From Lysinibacillus timonensis (GTDB taxonomy: Bacteria; Bacillota; Bacilli; Bacillales_A; Planococcaceae): a stretch of DNA of 64,000 nucleotides. Where the stretch lies: contig NZ_LT985980.1 in NCBI RefSeq assembly GCF_900291985.1, positions 2,572,001 through 2,636,000 of the forward strand. Reading direction: 5' to 3'. Position numbers and translations under genes: made by a program. The notes below the pieces were generated by a model that searched no databases, was not told where the DNA came from, and worked only from the letters and a program-made list of their open reading frames with translations. Positions 8,081 to 16,526 of the stretch are shown piece by piece. The first letter of the stretch is position 1; each line of letters opens with the position of its first letter.

Positions 8081-9178
8081 ATGGGCTATGTTGCAGTAAC
8101 AGGTGGTAAAGAAGCTATCGAGGCATCACTCCAGCATCTAGCATATGAAAGAGTTAAACATGGTAAATGGATTGATGTTGAAACAATTAAAGCTACAATG
8201 CGAGGTTTCTTAGATCAAGTAATGTCCGAAAGTAGTTTATACAGTGAGAGTTTAGCTGCGCTAGCAATGAAGCAAAGTGAAGGTAATGTAGAAGAGTCGG
8301 TCTTCCTTTTACGTGCTCATCGTTCAACATTGCCTAGACTCTATTACTCCACAGTAACAGATACACGTAATATGTTTGTTATTCGCCGAATCTCAGCGAG
8401 CTTTAAGGACATACCCGGTGGTCAAATTTTAGGACCTTCACAAGACTACTTACACCGACTTCTTGACTTCTCACTCGTTAAAGAGGCAGAACGAGATGTT
8501 TTGAAACAGAAAGAAGAGTTTGAATTCATTGAAGTGCCGGAGAAAAGTTCGCTTCCATTAGATAAACTGCCAAAAGTAATGGATTACTTACGTCAAGAAG
8601 GACTGATTAACGAGTATCCGTTAAATGATAATGAACCGGACGACGTAACAAAGGAAAGTTTAACATTTCCGAGCAGTAGAAGTGAGCGATTGCAGATTCT
8701 TACTCGTGGTCAAACAGGTGCGGTAGTATCTCTTGGCTATGCTGGACTCCGAGGGTATGGATCGTCACATCCGAATGTGGGAGAGGTTCGCGTAGGATAT
8801 CAGCCAATCCATATTCAATTAACTGGTGATGATGAAGAATATTATATTGGCTCCATTAAGTTGACGGAAGTAGAATCATTTATTCCCGCGAATGTTAGTG
8901 AGAATGGAACAGAAGTGCTTGAGTTCGACATTGGTTACGGCGCATGTTTTGGACAAAACGAAACGAAAGCTATTGCAATGTCCATTTTAGACCATGCCCT
9001 AGAGAACTTTGAAAATACGCCTATCCATGATGAAGAATTTGTGCTATCGCATATAGATACGATTGAATCTACTGGATTTATTTCACATTTAAAACTACCG
9101 CATTACGTGACATTCCAGTCGAAGCTAGAACAAATGCGAAAAATAAAAAAAGAAAGTGAGGCGCGCGCAATTGAGTAA
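8081..9178 (+). CDS. phnI: C-P lyase complex subunit PhnI
   Basis: The 365-residue protein begins MGYVAVTGGKEAIEAS, the characteristic PhnI start. PhnI is the nucleosidase-type subunit that, with PhnG, PhnH and PhnL, makes alpha-D-ribose 1-methylphosphonate 5-triphosphate from ATP. The C-terminal segment SHLKLPHYVTFQSKL keeps the two histidines spaced five residues apart that bind metal in the E. coli complex (His328 and His333). The start codon follows the phnH stop with no gap, using GAGGTGATG within phnH as ribosome site. Its 3' end overlaps phnJ by 8 bases. It looks fully intact, in contrast to the altered cysteines of PhnJ. Confidence 0.95.
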   Translation: MGYVAVTGGKEAIEASLQHLAYERVKHGKWIDVETIKATMRGFLDQVMSESSLYSESLAALAMKQSEGNVEESVFLLRAHRSTLPRLYYSTVTDTRNMFVIRRISASFKDIPGGQILGPSQDYLHRLLDFSLVKEAERDVLKQKEEFEFIEVPEKSSLPLDKLPKVMDYLRQEGLINEYPLNDNEPDDVTKESLTFPSSRSERLQILTRGQTGAVVSLGYAGLRGYGSSHPNVGEVRVGYQPIHIQLTGDDEEYYIGSIKLTEVESFIPANVSENGTEVLEFDIGYGACFGQNETKAIAMSILDHALENFENTPIHDEEFVLSHIDTIESTGFISHLKLPHYVTFQSKLEQMRKIKKESEARAIE

Positions 9179-10013
9179 CTTTCCATTTGCTTTTTTAGAT
9201 GAGCAATCCAAGAAGGAAATTCGTCGTGCCATTTTAAAAGGTGTGGCGATCCCAGGATATCAAGTGCCGTTTGCATCAAGAGAAATGCCTATAGGTCGCG
9301 GATGGGGTACTGGAGGACTTCAAATCACACTTGCATTAGTAGGTCAAAATGACATTTTAAAAGTAATTGATCAAGGATCTGACGAGTCTGTTAATGCTGA
9401 AAATATTAAAAAACTTGTTCAAAAAACGACAGGAATTGAAACAACCACTCATACAAGTGAAGCGACAATGATCCAATCTCGTCACAGAATTCCTGAAGTA
9501 CCCCTTAGAAGTGATCAAATAATGATTCTTCAAGTTCCAGAGCCAGAACCACTAAGACACGTAGAACGAAGTGAATTCAAAACGAAGCAAATGCATGCGG
9601 AAAAAGAATATAGCGGTGCTTATTTACTGTTGTTTGAGCAAATTATGCGTTACAACCAAACGGCACAGGGAGCAGATTATCCGGTTTTTGTTCATAACCG
9701 ATACGTCATGAATCCAAGCCCGATTCCGCGATTCGATAATCCAAAAATTCACCGAAGTGATGCGTTGATTTTATTTGGTGCTGGACGCGAGAAGAAAATA
9801 TATGCTGTTCCTCCGTATACAAATGTGGAGTCGCTTGCTTTTGAGGATTATCCATTTGAGATTGAGAGATTTGAAGGGAAAGTATGTAGAGCAACAGGGC
9901 TTACTAATATATTCTTAGATGAAATTACGGATGAAGAAACGGGCGAAACGTACTACTTATGTAATGATACAAGCTACATGCAAGAGTACTTAGAGCAGAA
10001 AAGAGGGATATAA
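9171..10013 (+). CDS. phnJ: C-P lyase radical SAM subunit PhnJ with only two of four canonical cysteines
   Basis: I choose the TTG at 9171 (280 residues, MSNFPFAFLDEQ), because GTGAGG lies nine bases upstream and the protein then aligns with known PhnJ starts; a GTG at 9156 is the longer option. The N-terminal AIPGYQVPF with the radical glycine is present, as are GWGTGGLQ, RHRIPEVPL, DPSPIPRFDNPK-like and FGAGREKKIYAVPP blocks. PhnJ breaks the C-P bond of ribose-methylphosphonate phosphate using SAM and an iron-sulfur cluster. In E. coli the key cysteines are 241, 244, 266 and 272. Here the aligned residues are C239, T242, C264 and M270, so two are missing although the frame and length are normal. 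The protein may use a variant metal site, or be impaired. Confidence 0.93.
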   Translation: MSNFPFAFLDEQSKKEIRRAILKGVAIPGYQVPFASREMPIGRGWGTGGLQITLALVGQNDILKVIDQGSDESVNAENIKKLVQKTTGIETTTHTSEATMIQSRHRIPEVPLRSDQIMILQVPEPEPLRHVERSEFKTKQMHAEKEYSGAYLLLFEQIMRYNQTAQGADYPVFVHNRYVMNPSPIPRFDNPKIHRSDALILFGAGREKKIYAVPPYTNVESLAFEDYPFEIERFEGKVCRATGLTNIFLDEITDEETGETYYLCNDTSYMQEYLEQKRGI

Positions 10014-10853
10014 ATGCATGTGGAACAACCTATTTTGCAAATAAAGAACTTATCAAAGCAATATGGAGACGGGTGTTCGTACTGTTTACAAGCGAATGCA
10101 AAATTGGAAAAGAATTTTTGCCCTGTATGTAGAACTGTATTTGCTTGTAAAGATGTATCTATTGAACTTTACCGTGGTGAAATTCTTGGAATCGTAGGGG
10201 AAAGCGGTAGTGGTAAATCAACGTTGATGAAAAGTCTCTATTTCGATGAAGAAGTCACAATTGGAGAAGGCTATCTAGAAGATTTTCATAATGGTTCGAT
10301 TAATATTTTTACACAATCACAGCAACAAAAAAGATATATTCGCAATGTATTACTAGGTATGGTTTATCAAAATCCAATGCTTGGGTTAAGAATGAGCTTC
10401 TCTTCAATTAGTAATATCGCAGAAAAACAAATTGCAGCAGGAAATAGGCACGTAGGGAACATGGTAGATAGAAGTTATGAATTACTTAATAGGGTCAATA
10501 TCCCGGTAAAGCGGAGTAAAGAGCCACCTAAAAATTTCTCTGGTGGGATGCAACAACGAGTTCAAATAGCGAAAGCATTATCTAGTAACCCACCCATTTT
10601 ATTGCTAGATGAAGTGACAACGGGTCTTGATTTGTCGGTACAGGCATCCGTGCTCGATTTAATCAAAACCATTCAACGGGAACTTCACATCTCCATGATA
10701 GTTGTATCACATGATTTAGCGGTAATAAGAATGCTAGCTGATCGTACGATTGTGATGTTGAACGGCCAAGTTATTGAGCAAGGATTAACAGATCAAATAT
10801 TAGAAGACCCACAGCATGCTTATACACAGCAACTAGTATATTCATTACTTTAA
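10014..10853 (+). CDS. phnK: C-P lyase ABC-type ATPase PhnK with a cysteine-rich insert
   Basis: The 279-residue protein is an ABC ATPase with Walker A GESGSGKST at residues 62-70, signature FSGGMQQRVQIAKAL, Walker B ILLLDEVTTGLD and a C-terminal DPQHAYTQQL like that of PhnK and oligopeptide ATPases. In E. coli, PhnK docks on PhnJ in the lyase core. Unlike E. coli PhnK, residues 20-45 contain C21-x2-C24-x11-C36-x2-C39 plus C45 between the first strand and Walker A, a pattern typical of a zinc ribbon or iron-sulfur knuckle. The start codon abuts the phnJ stop. The insert is next to a PhnJ that has lost cysteines; a link is speculation. Confidence 0.92.
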   Translation: MHVEQPILQIKNLSKQYGDGCSYCLQANAKLEKNFCPVCRTVFACKDVSIELYRGEILGIVGESGSGKSTLMKSLYFDEEVTIGEGYLEDFHNGSINIFTQSQQQKRYIRNVLLGMVYQNPMLGLRMSFSSISNIAEKQIAAGNRHVGNMVDRSYELLNRVNIPVKRSKEPPKNFSGGMQQRVQIAKALSSNPPILLLDEVTTGLDLSVQASVLDLIKTIQRELHISMIVVSHDLAVIRMLADRTIVMLNGQVIEQGLTDQILEDPQHAYTQQLVYSLL

Positions 10854-10874
10854 TGGAAGGAAGGGGAGCGGCAG

Positions 10875-12050
10875 ATGTATATTCTTACAAACGGAACGAT
10901 TGTCACTGAAAATGAAATGTTAACAGAACATGCGGTCGTAGTTGAAAATGACCGAATTGTAAATATAATACACGAAAATGAAATTGCCCATTTCTTTGGG
11001 GCGCATATTATCGATGCAAATGGAGGGTATATCTCTCCTGGGCTGGTTGATATTCATTCGGATTACCTTGAAACGGTTGTGTCACCCCGTCCTAGTTCTT
11101 TAATGGATATGAATCTAGGATTAAGAGAATGTGAACGTATTTTAGCTACACACGGTATTACAACAATTTTTCATTCGCTATCTTATTATGGTGACGATAA
11201 ATATTCACATAAAGCGATCCGTAATCCCGAAAATGTACAAAAGTGTGTAAATGCCATTACTGAATCACATGATGCAGAGCACTTGATCCGCCATAGGTTA
11301 CATGCGCGGTTTGAAATTGATTGTGTGGATCAAATGCCCATATTAATCGAAAATATTTTAGATAACAAAGTCCATTTACTATCTTTTATGGATCATACAC
11401 CGGGGCAAGGTCAGTATCGCAATCTAGAAATCTATAAAGGTATTATGCTAGGGTACCGTGATATGTCTGAACAAGAATTAGATGGGATAATTGAAGGTCA
11501 TAAAGAAAAACAAAAGATAACCTTTGAGGATATTGAACGAATTAGCCAACTAGCCAGACAACGTAATATTGCAGTGGCATCTCACGATGATGATGAAATA
11601 GAAAAACTAAAGCTTGTGCAATCATATGGAACAACAATTAGTGAATTTCCGATCACTCTAGAAGTCGCTAAAGCAGCGAAAGAGCTAGGCCTTCAAACGG
11701 TTGCAGGTGCTCCTAATATTTTACTAGGCGGTTCACATTCAGGTAATTTGAGTGCAGCAGAAGCGATTCAGGAAAAAGTTATTGATATTATTTGTAGCGA
11801 CTATTATCCGTCCGCAATGCTACATGGCATATTTGAAATGAGTAACAAGTATGGAGAAGACCTACATTGTTTATTTCAATTAGTGACAATCAATCCTGCG
11901 CGAGCAGTAAATATGGGTGACGAGATCGGGTCAATAGCCCCTGGTAAAAAGGCGGATCTATTAGTAATTGAACAGATGACCGATGGATATCCAATGGTTA
12001 CATCGACAATGGTAGATGGAAAGCTCATTTTACAAACGAATTATCGATAA
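10875..12050 (+). CDS. phnM: Alpha-D-ribose 1-methylphosphonate 5-triphosphate diphosphatase PhnM
   Basis: The 391-residue amidohydrolase-superfamily protein has the metal-site start SPGLVDIHSDYLET near residues 54-67, the PhnM hallmark DHTPGQGQYR near 176-185, ASHDDDEIEK near 236 and the closing block CSDYYPSAMLHG. PhnM removes pyrophosphate from the PhnGHIL product to give the 5-phosphate that PhnJ cleaves. GGAAGGAAGGGGAG precedes the ATG; the gene is 21 bases after phnK. Length and motifs agree with the family. The order K-M-L differs from E. coli (K-L-M). Confidence 0.94.
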   Translation: MYILTNGTIVTENEMLTEHAVVVENDRIVNIIHENEIAHFFGAHIIDANGGYISPGLVDIHSDYLETVVSPRPSSLMDMNLGLRECERILATHGITTIFHSLSYYGDDKYSHKAIRNPENVQKCVNAITESHDAEHLIRHRLHARFEIDCVDQMPILIENILDNKVHLLSFMDHTPGQGQYRNLEIYKGIMLGYRDMSEQELDGIIEGHKEKQKITFEDIERISQLARQRNIAVASHDDDEIEKLKLVQSYGTTISEFPITLEVAKAAKELGLQTVAGAPNILLGGSHSGNLSAAEAIQEKVIDIICSDYYPSAMLHGIFEMSNKYGEDLHCLFQLVTINPARAVNMGDEIGSIAPGKKADLLVIEQMTDGYPMVTSTMVDGKLILQTNYR

Positions 12051-12067
12051 ATAGAGGGGGCATTACC

Positions 12068-12766
12068 TTGATACAAGTTGAACATTTACAAAAGGAATTC
12101 AACATTCATCATTTAAATAAAACATTACCTGCAATTAATGATATCTCTTTTACGGTGGAGAAGGGAAAGTTTTTGGGGATTGTAGGGAAAAGTGGTAGTG
12201 GAAAATCAACTATATTAAAAAGTATTTATGGCACGTACCTACCTCAAAATGGGGCTATTTATTATGATTCAGAATATCTCGGGAAAATAAATATAGTTAC
12301 GGCTTCACCAAGAGAAATTATACAGCTACGAAAATATGAAATCGGTTATGTTTCTCAATTTTTATCGGTTATGCCACGAACAACGGCTCTTGAGCTAGTA
12401 GAACAATCACTGCTAGAGACAGGTGCTAATCAGGAAGAGGCTTATGAAGAAGCAATTAAAACACTAAAACACTTTGATTTAGATGAATCCCTTTGGAATA
12501 ACTATCCGAACTATTTCTCTGGAGGGGAGAAATTACGACTTAATATTGCAAGGGCCGTTGTGAAAAAACCCCGCTTATTGTTATTGGATGAACCAACAGC
12601 GAGTCTAGATAATACATCAAAGATTAAGGTGCGAGAATCTATTGAAAAGCTTAAAGCACAAGGAACAACATTGATTGGGATTTTCCATGATTTAGAGTTT
12701 ATGGATGGTTTATGTGATGAGGTATTTACAATGCATAGAGCGATGGTGAGTTCAAATGAAGCTTGA
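12068..12766 (+). CDS. phnL: C-P lyase ABC-type protein PhnL
   Basis: The 232-residue ABC ATPase starts at a TTG behind GAGGGGG. It has Walker A GKSGSGKST near residues 39-47, the PhnL-like signature FSGGEKLRLNIARAVV near 149-164 and Walker B LLLLDEPTASLD. PhnL is needed for phosphonate transfer to ATP in the first step and binds the lyase complex with PhnK. It lies 17 bases after phnM and overlaps the PHP gene by 11 bases, which suggests translational coupling. It is distinguished from PhnK by size and by the SGGE signature, and from PhnC by its place in the operon. Confidence 0.92.
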   Translation: MIQVEHLQKEFNIHHLNKTLPAINDISFTVEKGKFLGIVGKSGSGKSTILKSIYGTYLPQNGAIYYDSEYLGKINIVTASPREIIQLRKYEIGYVSQFLSVMPRTTALELVEQSLLETGANQEEAYEEAIKTLKHFDLDESLWNNYPNYFSGGEKLRLNIARAVVKKPRLLLLDEPTASLDNTSKIKVRESIEKLKAQGTTLIGIFHDLEFMDGLCDEVFTMHRAMVSSNEA

Positions 12767-13571
12767 TTTACATTTGCATAGTACATTTTCAGATGGATCT
12801 GATTCGCTCGAGAGTCTATTTGAAATGGCGAAAAATCGTGGTTTAACGCATATAAGTGTTGTGGATCATGATACAACATTGCATGTACGCTCAGCGAAAA
12901 TACTAGCAAATAAGTATGGTATTACTTTTATTCCAGGTGTTGAAATTTCCGCCTATGATTTTAAAAGAAAACGTAAGGTGCATATTTTGGGCTACGATTA
13001 TCACGACGAAACACCAAATATTGATGCGTTATGTAAGCCTCTTTTAGAAAGAAGGCATAAACACTCTCTTTGGCAACTCGAACAAATTCAAAGAGCAGGA
13101 TTTGATATTACTCTGGAAGAGGTCATGAGCTATGCTACAGATGGGGGGATTTTATATAAGCAACATATAATGAATGCCCTTACTGATACATCATTTAATT
13201 CTGAAGTATATCAAACGCTATATCGCACTTTATTTAAAGGAACGGGTGTTGCTGCAGGAGATATTGAGTATGTCGATGCTTTTCAAGCTGTTAAAGCAAT
13301 AAATGCTGACGGGGGATATGCTGTAGTTGCACATCCGGGTCAGCTTGACTCATTTGATATAACAGAAGAATTGGTGTCGGTTGGACTAAAAGGTATTGAG
13401 AAAGTACACCCTGATCACAATCTAGAACAAGCTGATAGAATTGTAAAAATTGCAAATAACCATAACTTGTTTATGACGGGTGGTTCGGACTACCATGGCC
13501 GTTATGGTGCGATTTCAAGCAAGGATGAATTCTTTTTACAAAATATCAAAAATATCCCGTTTATTAAATGA
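12756..13571 (+). CDS. PHP-domain phosphoesterase, probable ribose cyclic phosphate hydrolase (PhnPP-like)
   Basis: The 271-residue protein is a PHP-fold metallophosphoesterase: HLHSTFSDG at the N-terminus (HxH plus Asp), VVDHDT near residue 38, GVEISAYDF near 67, VAHPGQ near 192 and GGSDYHG near 245 supply the metal ligands. C-P lyase makes 5-phosphoribosyl 1,2-cyclic phosphate, which PhnP opens in E. coli. A PHP enzyme from Eggerthella lenta named PhnPP hydrolyses both ester bonds of this product to ribose 5-phosphate and phosphate. The position at the end of the lyase operon, the overlap with phnL and the absence of phnP and phnN support the same role. Catalysis remains inferred. Confidence 0.8.
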   Translation: MKLDLHLHSTFSDGSDSLESLFEMAKNRGLTHISVVDHDTTLHVRSAKILANKYGITFIPGVEISAYDFKRKRKVHILGYDYHDETPNIDALCKPLLERRHKHSLWQLEQIQRAGFDITLEEVMSYATDGGILYKQHIMNALTDTSFNSEVYQTLYRTLFKGTGVAAGDIEYVDAFQAVKAINADGGYAVVAHPGQLDSFDITEELVSVGLKGIEKVHPDHNLEQADRIVKIANNHNLFMTGGSDYHGRYGAISSKDEFFLQNIKNIPFIK

Positions 13572-13685
13572 ATGTTAAATATTGTTAAGCTTTTTCTAAA
13601 CTACTTTTCTATGATTTTTTTTGTGATTTAATTATGCCTGTAGATGTTCTACAAAATCTTAAGACAATCAGAGGAGAATATTAAA

Positions 13686-14783
13686 ATGAACAAAAAGTTT
13701 TTTGTACTTGTTTTCATGAGTATTCTAGCAGTACTTGCACTAGTAGGTTGTGGTGCTGAAAGTAGTAGCGGAAACGGCAATGCTAACTCGAACACTGATT
13801 CAACTAATAGCACAGATACTACAAAAGCAGCTGATCAATCACCAATTACTATAGTTTGGTATCCAAATGAATCTGGTAATGAATTAAAGGGCTCACGTGA
13901 TGCCCTAGGTGCTCTAGTTAAAGAAGCGACTGGTCGTGAAGTAGAACACAAATTGACAACAGATTATGCAATCGCTATTGAAACAATCGCAAACGGAAAT
14001 GCGCATGTTGCTTTCATGGGTGCACAAGGTTACATCGAAGCGAATAATAAAAGTGTAGATGTACAACCATTAGTTGTTCCTTCTGGATCTTCAGGTACTT
14101 TAGACGATGCAGTTTATCATAGCTGGTTAGCAGTACCAAAAGATAAAGCGGAAGAATATAAAACAAATGGTGAGTACGATATTAATAAAATTGCTGGTAA
14201 AAGATTCTCATTCGTATCAGCATCATCAACTTCAGGTTTTAAAGTACCATCTGAAGCAATCATTAATCACTTTAGTCAACAAGATGAATATAAAGATTTA
14301 ACTGCTGATGAATTAGCAGAGCCAAATGCATTATTCCCAGAAGTATTATTCGGTGATTCTCATCAAGGTTCCGCTGTAAACATGTTAATGGGACGTTCAG
14401 ATGTATCTGCTTTCTGTGATACATGTGTAAACAACTATGTTGAATTGGTTGAAGGCGAAGTCAATACTGCAGGTGCTGTTTACCGTGTAAAAGAAGGTGC
14501 TGAAGCTCCATTCAATAACTTAGTAGGTAAAGAATTTACTTTAATTTCAGTAACTCCGGTATTAAATGCCCCATTCGTAGTAAATACATCTGTATTAACT
14601 GCTGATGAAATTGCAGCTTTAGAAGAAGTATTCACTTCAGATGAAACAGCTAATAATGAAGAAATCTTCGTACCAAAAGGTTCAGATGCACCGGGATTAT
14701 TCTCAAAATCAGAAGATGGAGATGAAAGATTCTTAAGCGTTGAAGATAGCTGGTTCGATCCAATTCGTAGCTTATCAAAATAA
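13686..14783 (+). CDS. phnD: Phosphonate ABC transporter substrate-binding lipoprotein PhnD
   Basis: I use the ATG at 13686, preceded by AGAGGAGA, because it gives a proper signal peptide; an ATG at 13644 would add 14 residues before the signal. The 365-residue protein has a lipobox ending VGC near residue 22, then an Asn/Ser/Thr-rich linker to about residue 45. The mature part has the PhnD pattern IVWYPNESGNELKGSRDAL followed by AHVAFMGAQGYIEA. It binds phosphonate or phosphate-ester ligands outside the cell and delivers them to PhnC/PhnE. It is followed by an attenuator before phnC, so the binding protein is probably made in excess. Confidence 0.92.
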   Translation: MNKKFFVLVFMSILAVLALVGCGAESSSGNGNANSNTDSTNSTDTTKAADQSPITIVWYPNESGNELKGSRDALGALVKEATGREVEHKLTTDYAIAIETIANGNAHVAFMGAQGYIEANNKSVDVQPLVVPSGSSGTLDDAVYHSWLAVPKDKAEEYKTNGEYDINKIAGKRFSFVSASSTSGFKVPSEAIINHFSQQDEYKDLTADELAEPNALFPEVLFGDSHQGSAVNMLMGRSDVSAFCDTCVNNYVELVEGEVNTAGAVYRVKEGAEAPFNNLVGKEFTLISVTPVLNAPFVVNTSVLTADEIAALEEVFTSDETANNEEIFVPKGSDAPGLFSKSEDGDERFLSVEDSWFDPIRSLSK

Positions 14784-14792
14784 TAAAAAATA

Positions 14793-14853
14793 AAAAGAGA
14801 GCTTATATATAAAGATCATTCGAGAGCTTATATATGATAAGTTCTCTTTTTTA
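14793..14853 (+). terminator. Attenuator-type terminator between phnD and phnC
   Basis: A 14-bp stem with one G-T pair (14793-14806 with 14838-14851) ends in a T run. A second copy of GAGAGCTTATATAT (14797-14810 and 14823-14836) lies in the loop, so alternative pairings are possible. It probably sets the ratio of phnD to phnCEE transcript. Confidence 0.7.
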
Positions 14854-14873
14854 AAGGGAAAGGAGTTTTGACG

Positions 14874-15722
14874 ATGCCATTAATTTTAACCGAAGAGAGA
14901 ACGGGTAGTGAAATAATTGAGAATACAAAGAAGGTGTTGCCAAGTAAGAGCAACAATGAAACGATACTTTCTATTAAAGAACTTTATAAAAGTTACAATA
15001 GTAAAACGCCAGTTCTTTCAAATGTTGAAATGGAATTAAAACAAGGTGAATTTGTTTCGATTATTGGACCTTCAGGTGCTGGAAAATCAACTCTACTTCG
15101 TTGTATTAATAGAATGATTGAACCTTCTGAAGGAAGTGTAGTGTTCGATCATGTTGAAATGACTACTCTAAATAAAAATGAGCTACGACGTCAACGTACT
15201 AAAATGGGAATGGTGTTCCAACACTATAATTTAGTTTCTCGTCTCACTGTATTTGAAAATGTCCTACACGGACGATTTGGCTACAAAACAACTTTACAAG
15301 GTGTCCTTAGTATCTTCAAGGAAGAAGAAAAGCAATTAGCTTTGGATATTTTAGATAAGCTAGGAATGAAAGAATTTGCTTATAAACGTTGCGATCAACT
15401 AAGTGGCGGGCAAAAACAACGTGTTGGAATTGCTCGAGCATTAGTCCAACAACCTAAGTTATTACTATGTGATGAACCAATTGCCTCTCTCGACCCAAAT
15501 GCCTCAAAAGTAATTATGGATCATTTAAAAGAAATTTGCGAAACAATGGGGATTACAGTTCTTGTAAACCTTCACCAAGTTGATGTGGCTATAAAATACT
15601 CAGATCGGATTATTGGGTTAAATAAAGGTCAAGTAGTATTTGAAGGTCTTCCTAAAGAATTATCAAATTTCTCCATCCGGAATATTTACGGAACGGAATT
15701 GGAAGATTTGATTACGGAATAG
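14874..15722 (+). CDS. phnC: Phosphonate ABC transporter ATPase PhnC
   Basis: The ATG at 14874 has AAAGGAG eight bases upstream; a TTG six bases earlier is too close to that site. The 282-residue protein has an unusually long N-terminal tail of about 35 polar residues before the ABC domain. It then shows Walker A GPSGAGKST, the Q-loop FQHYNLVSRLTV, signature LSGGQKQRVGIARAL, Walker B LLLCDEPIASLDP and switch His in NLHQVD, all typical for PhnC. It powers uptake through the two PhnE subunits. The spacing to phnE is 12 bases. Confidence 0.94.
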   Translation: MPLILTEERTGSEIIENTKKVLPSKSNNETILSIKELYKSYNSKTPVLSNVEMELKQGEFVSIIGPSGAGKSTLLRCINRMIEPSEGSVVFDHVEMTTLNKNELRRQRTKMGMVFQHYNLVSRLTVFENVLHGRFGYKTTLQGVLSIFKEEEKQLALDILDKLGMKEFAYKRCDQLSGGQKQRVGIARALVQQPKLLLCDEPIASLDPNASKVIMDHLKEICETMGITVLVNLHQVDVAIKYSDRIIGLNKGQVVFEGLPKELSNFSIRNIYGTELEDLITE

Positions 15723-15734
15723 GAGGGATACAAA

Positions 15735-16526
15735 ATGAACTCACATATAGATGTAATTAACAAAAAAAGAATACAAATGACCGTTATATTGATTATGATA
15801 CTTCTCATTGTTTTTGGAGCAAAAGTTTTAACGGAATTTAGCTTTATGGATGGATTTGCATCTATACCTGGAACGATCGTTTGGATGTCATCGAATTTAG
15901 TACCTACAGCTGAAGCAATGGAAAATTTCCCGAAGGTAATAGAAAAGTTATGGGAAACCATTGTGTTATCTATTATTGCAACTACTACTGCTAGTATAGT
16001 AGCTTTATTCTTCGCGTTATTCGGATCGAACACGACGAAGATAAACCAACCAATAGCTTTGTTTTCTCGCTTAATAGCCTCAATCTTTCGTAACATTCCT
16101 GTTGTTGCATGGGCATTAGTACTGGTGATTTCTTTCGGGCATAATGTTGTAACGGGTTATCTTGCTTTGTTCTTTACAACATTTGGTTTCTTAGTGCGTG
16201 CATTTATGGAAACGATTGACGAAGCAAGTAACGATTCAGTTGAAGCTCTAAGTGCTTCCGGAGCAACCTATTTCCAAATGGTATTTAGAGGGGTTATTCC
16301 AGATAGTTTACCGCAAATGATTAGCTGGGTATTTTTTATGATTGATACAAATATTCGTAGTGCAACGCTAGTCGGGTTACTAACGGGAACAGGTATTGGC
16401 TACTTATTTGACTTGTATTATAAGCGTTTGGATTACCCAACTGTTGGTTTAATTACTCTTGCCATTATTGTTGTAGTGATTGTCATTGAAATGATCTCAA
16501 ATAAAGTAAGGAGGTTGATTTTATAA
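15735..16526 (+). CDS. phnE: Phosphonate ABC transporter permease PhnE (first)
   Basis: The 263-residue membrane protein has about six hydrophobic segments and the permease EAA loop near residues 160-185 (ETIDEASNDSVEALSASGA), which contacts the ATPase. It starts behind TAGGAGGGAT. Two different PhnE proteins follow each other, so the channel is probably a heterodimer. Its last base overlaps the start of the second phnE (TAATG). The conserved C-terminal GTGIGYLFDLYYKRLDY fits the family. Confidence 0.92.
   Translation: MNSHIDVINKKRIQMTVILIMILLIVFGAKVLTEFSFMDGFASIPGTIVWMSSNLVPTAEAMENFPKVIEKLWETIVLSIIATTTASIVALFFALFGSNTTKINQPIALFSRLIASIFRNIPVVAWALVLVISFGHNVVTGYLALFFTTFGFLVRAFMETIDEASNDSVEALSASGATYFQMVFRGVIPDSLPQMISWVFFMIDTNIRSATLVGLLTGTGIGYLFDLYYKRLDYPTVGLITLAIIVVVIVIEMISNKVRRLIL

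Noticed and set aside
9171..10013. Truncated or frameshifted PhnJ
   Set aside because: The frame is open to a normal length and the residues around the missing cysteines still align, so these are substitutions.
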